Below are positions 62,114 through 64,000 of a DNA stretch of 64,000 bases, one piece after another. This stretch comes from Methanobacteriota archaeon (lineage in GTDB: Archaea; Thermoplasmatota; Poseidoniia; Poseidoniales; Thalassarchaeaceae): the NCBI GenBank assembly GCA_002720055.1, contig PBGH01000014.1, positions 11,013 to 75,012 of the forward strand, written 5' to 3'. Under the pieces are notes generated by a model. That model worked only from the letters and a program-made list of their open reading frames with translations, searched no databases and had not been told where the DNA came from. Both the position numbers and the translations under genes were made by a program. Numbering within the stretch: the first letter of the stretch is position 1; each line of letters begins with the position of its first letter.

Positions 62114-63541
62114 CTACTGTGACATGTAGGATTTCGGAATCAGCATCTCTACTCCGAATAGCGGGTCCGGATCAGTAGAGTCATGATATGCGATAAATGA
62201 ACCACCATCTGGTAATATGCCCATACTTGCGAAGTCGAATCTGATGTCATTGCCAGCACCAGAGGTAGAATCCAAGTCTCCTTGACCTAAGAAAGTCATC
62301 ATATCCGGCTCCATACTTTCAGAGAAACCTCTTACGTGCCAGGCAACATCAATATCTGGGCCACCTGAGCTTTGGAATCTTACATTCAGGACGAACAGAT
62401 CGTGAACTCCACTAGAATGGAATTCCCACTCCTCTATCTCCGTAGCCTTCTCAGATAGATTGTAGGTATGGTTGCCCCATGTCTCCCCTCCGTCCCATGA
62501 TAACATGTGTAACAAAGATGTCCCTTGCGTACTTACGCAGTGAAGTGCGGTGGAAGAGTCGAATGCGCAGTACTGTGAGGGAAGGGATGATCCATTGAGG
62601 GTCACTCCTGTCCACCAGTTGAGCGAGGTATCTAGGAATGCATCCCTCCCATCGACGAAGTAGTCTGGAAAGTAGAGTCCCCCAGAGGGTACTGGAAAAG
62701 CCCTCATTTCTTTGTGAGGCTTCGTGAAGTCCCATTCCTGCCCCAAACTCTCGGGTTTCAAGTCAACCTCCATTATGTCTAGATTGTCATTTCTGTCAGG
62801 GAATCCAAAGTAGTCGTAGTTTAGACCATCAGTGGAAATCTGTCCCCCAATATTCTGTACTTGATGCCAGAAATTCGAGATTACTAGGCTAGCCCAAGGT
62901 CCGTTACCATAGAGTCCCCCGTTAATCGGCCCAACAACTTCAACTTGCCATGATCTGTCGTAGAAAGGCTCTGGAGTCCGGTTGAAACACCAACTCCATT
63001 CTTGATCCTCGGAATCATAGAAGAATGCGTAGAATTGATCAGCCCCACTGGAACTAGGGTAGGGAAACCATCCCATAGAAATCAAGTCCCCATTAGTGGT
63101 CTGAACTATGCTCCCCTCTCCCAATCCTTCCTGCCCCGGAACAGTAGGCTTTGGCTCCAAACAACCTATCTGGGAGAAAATCGAAGGCTGATATTCCTGC
63201 CAGGTATATCCTCTGTCCTCAGACCAAGTCGGGTACTCTCCCCCGAAATTAAGGATCCAACCCTCTTTAGTCGCCGCGAGATAGTGCTCGCAGCAGTTTC
63301 CTCCATGCTCGTTACCGAAAACTATCCACGAAGCATTACCCCAAGTCTCGTTTTTATTTGGATGGCCTACTGTGAAGTTTCTCGGGTCCTCATGTGTCTC
63401 TGGCGGCTCTATCAGGTAATATTCTGAGTCCCAATCCTCCTTTTCTTCGATCAGTATGGACTCCTCCAAACAGCCTGGCAGAATCATCAACAATACTGTG
63501 GTGAGCGCAATCAAATGCTCCTTAAGCCGGTACCATTCCAC
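62114..63541 (-). CDS. Lipoprotein with Asp-box (BNR-like) repeats
   Basis: 475 residues. Signal with lipobox MILPGCLEES. The body is beta-rich with Asp-box-type loops: TWSEDRGYTWQ, LSWDGGETWGNH and the weaker ISTDGLNYDY, as in sialidase-like propellers. No sialidase catalytic Arg triad or Tyr/Glu pair was identified, so it is likelier a binding propeller. Paired cysteines (GGNCCEHY) may form disulfides. It is the first gene of the pair with the peroxiredoxin. Confidence 0.78.
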   Translation of the reverse strand: MEWYRLKEHLIALTTVLLMILPGCLEESILIEEKEDWDSEYYLIEPPETHEDPRNFTVGHPNKNETWGNASWIVFGNEHGGNCCEHYLAATKEGWILNFGGEYPTWSEDRGYTWQEYQPSIFSQIGCLEPKPTVPGQEGLGEGSIVQTTNGDLISMGWFPYPSSSGADQFYAFFYDSEDQEWSWCFNRTPEPFYDRSWQVEVVGPINGGLYGNGPWASLVISNFWHQVQNIGGQISTDGLNYDYFGFPDRNDNLDIMEVDLKPESLGQEWDFTKPHKEMRAFPVPSGGLYFPDYFVDGRDAFLDTSLNWWTGVTLNGSSLPSQYCAFDSSTALHCVSTQGTSLLHMLSWDGGETWGNHTYNLSEKATEIEEWEFHSSGVHDLFVLNVRFQSSGGPDIDVAWHVRGFSESMEPDMMTFLGQGDLDSTSGAGNDIRFDFASMGILPDGGSFIAYHDSTDPDPLFGVEMLIPKSYMSQ

Positions 63542-63602
63542 ATCGATGCGTTTGATTGGTCATATTTTGCACTTTCACACTTCTGATACAAAACTCGCAC
63601 AA

Positions 63603-64000
63603 TCAATCAACCAATCTCCAAGTTGCCCCATCCGTGCCGTCTTCCACCACCACTCCCATCTTCGATAGCTCGTCTCTAATTTGATCCGCCCTTTCCCATT
63701 GCTTTGCTATTCTAGCCTCTTCTCTCTCGTCTAGAAGACTCTCCACTATTGGGGTCATATCCAGTCTGTCTGTTTCGTTTCGCTGGAATTCGGAAATTAT
63801 TTCATCATCATCCGGCAATAGTCCTAGAACGTCTCCTGCGAAATTTGAGATCCATCCAGTAGCAGCCTCAACTTTACCGTCTGTTCCACCGGCTTCCAGT
63901 TGTGCCCGCAGGATCTTCGTAACATTTTGTAACTCCACTATTGCAATTCTCGTATTGAAGTCATCATCCATTCCAGAATCAAACCTTGAAGCCGACTCTA
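63603..64000 (-). CDS. cysS: Cysteinyl-tRNA synthetase, C-terminal part, N-terminus beyond window
   Basis: The frame is open to the window edge and encodes the last 132 or so residues. ESASRFDSGMDDDFNTRIAI corresponds to the FxxAMDDDFNT segment that follows the KMSKS region in CysS. The C-terminal EREEARIAKQWERADQIRDE and LSKMGVVVEDGTDGATWRL are also typical of CysS. Charges tRNA-Cys. The catalytic domain is outside the window. Confidence 0.9.
   Translation of the reverse strand, partial: ESASRFDSGMDDDFNTRIAIVELQNVTKILRAQLEAGGTDGKVEAATGWISNFAGDVLGLLPDDDEIISEFQRNETDRLDMTPIVESLLDEREEARIAKQWERADQIRDELSKMGVVVEDGTDGATWRLVD

Noticed and set aside
1..64000. Mobile elements or phage genes
   Set aside because: No transposase, integrase, terminal inverted repeats with target duplication, or phage structural genes were recognised on either strand.

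Overview
The window reads as a densely packed archaeal chromosome segment. The best fit is a planktonic marine euryarchaeon of the Marine Group II / Poseidoniia type (inference, not tested by any search). Archaeal marks are the aroA'/aroB' shikimate entry with a GHMP-type shikimate kinase, the archaeal FAD synthase RibL, a bacterioopsin-activator-type HTH regulator, and TATA-like boxes with short or absent leaders. Bacterial-looking genes sit among them: gpsA, exonuclease III, a two-barrel riboflavin synthase, and a HemC-HemD fusion. Giant secreted subtilases, lipobox proteins and the apparent use of sn-glycerol-3-phosphate dehydrogenase also fit what is reported for Marine Group II.

Layout. 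1-4020 (minus): tetrapyrrole operon hemA-hemCD-hemB. 4252-5265: gpsA. 5368-5452: tRNA-Leu(UAG). 5455-11994: a 2179-residue surface subtilase with two RCC1 propellers and Ca-binding type-3 repeats. 12158-16858: two membrane proteins, one a MacB/FtsX-like permease. 16869-17651: exonuclease III. 17703-21451: aroA'-aroB'-aroK-aroC. 21405-26380 (minus): DUF4350-MoxR-DUF58-membrane protein operon. 26501-36619 (minus): molybdenum hydroxylase island of 4-hydroxybenzoyl-CoA-reductase type, with its regulator, XdhC, MocA, a permease and a lipoprotein subtilase. 36647-41876: cation/Ca exchanger, fused 2-oxoacid dehydrogenase E1, MoeB-rhodanese. 41917-43277: thioredoxin reductase and a divergent GYD protein. 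43282-45476 (minus): ribB-ribL-ribE-ribH. 45552-50458: sugar kinase, a subtilase fused to an AmpG-like MFS permease, and glutaredoxin. 50455-57537: lipoprotein, membrane pyrophosphatase, glutamine amidotransferase, NifU-like protein, small membrane proteins, nadE. 57544-64000: HMA-DUF4396 protein, ileS, peroxiredoxin, Asp-box lipoprotein and the end of cysS.

The genes describe a heterotroph that digests protein outside the cell with three differently anchored subtilases. It can make tetrapyrroles, flavins, chorismate and NAD, and energises its membrane partly with pyrophosphate. It may also attack aromatic or N-heterocyclic substrates with a molybdo-flavoenzyme. The most unusual items are the protease-permease fusion at 46462-50208, the in-register duplicated propeller module and RBS hairpin of the giant subtilase, the HCR-type hydroxylase island, and an ACCACA repeat cluster in front of the E1 gene. 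No CRISPR array, insertion sequence or integrase was seen, and no gene-free stretch exceeds 300 bases.
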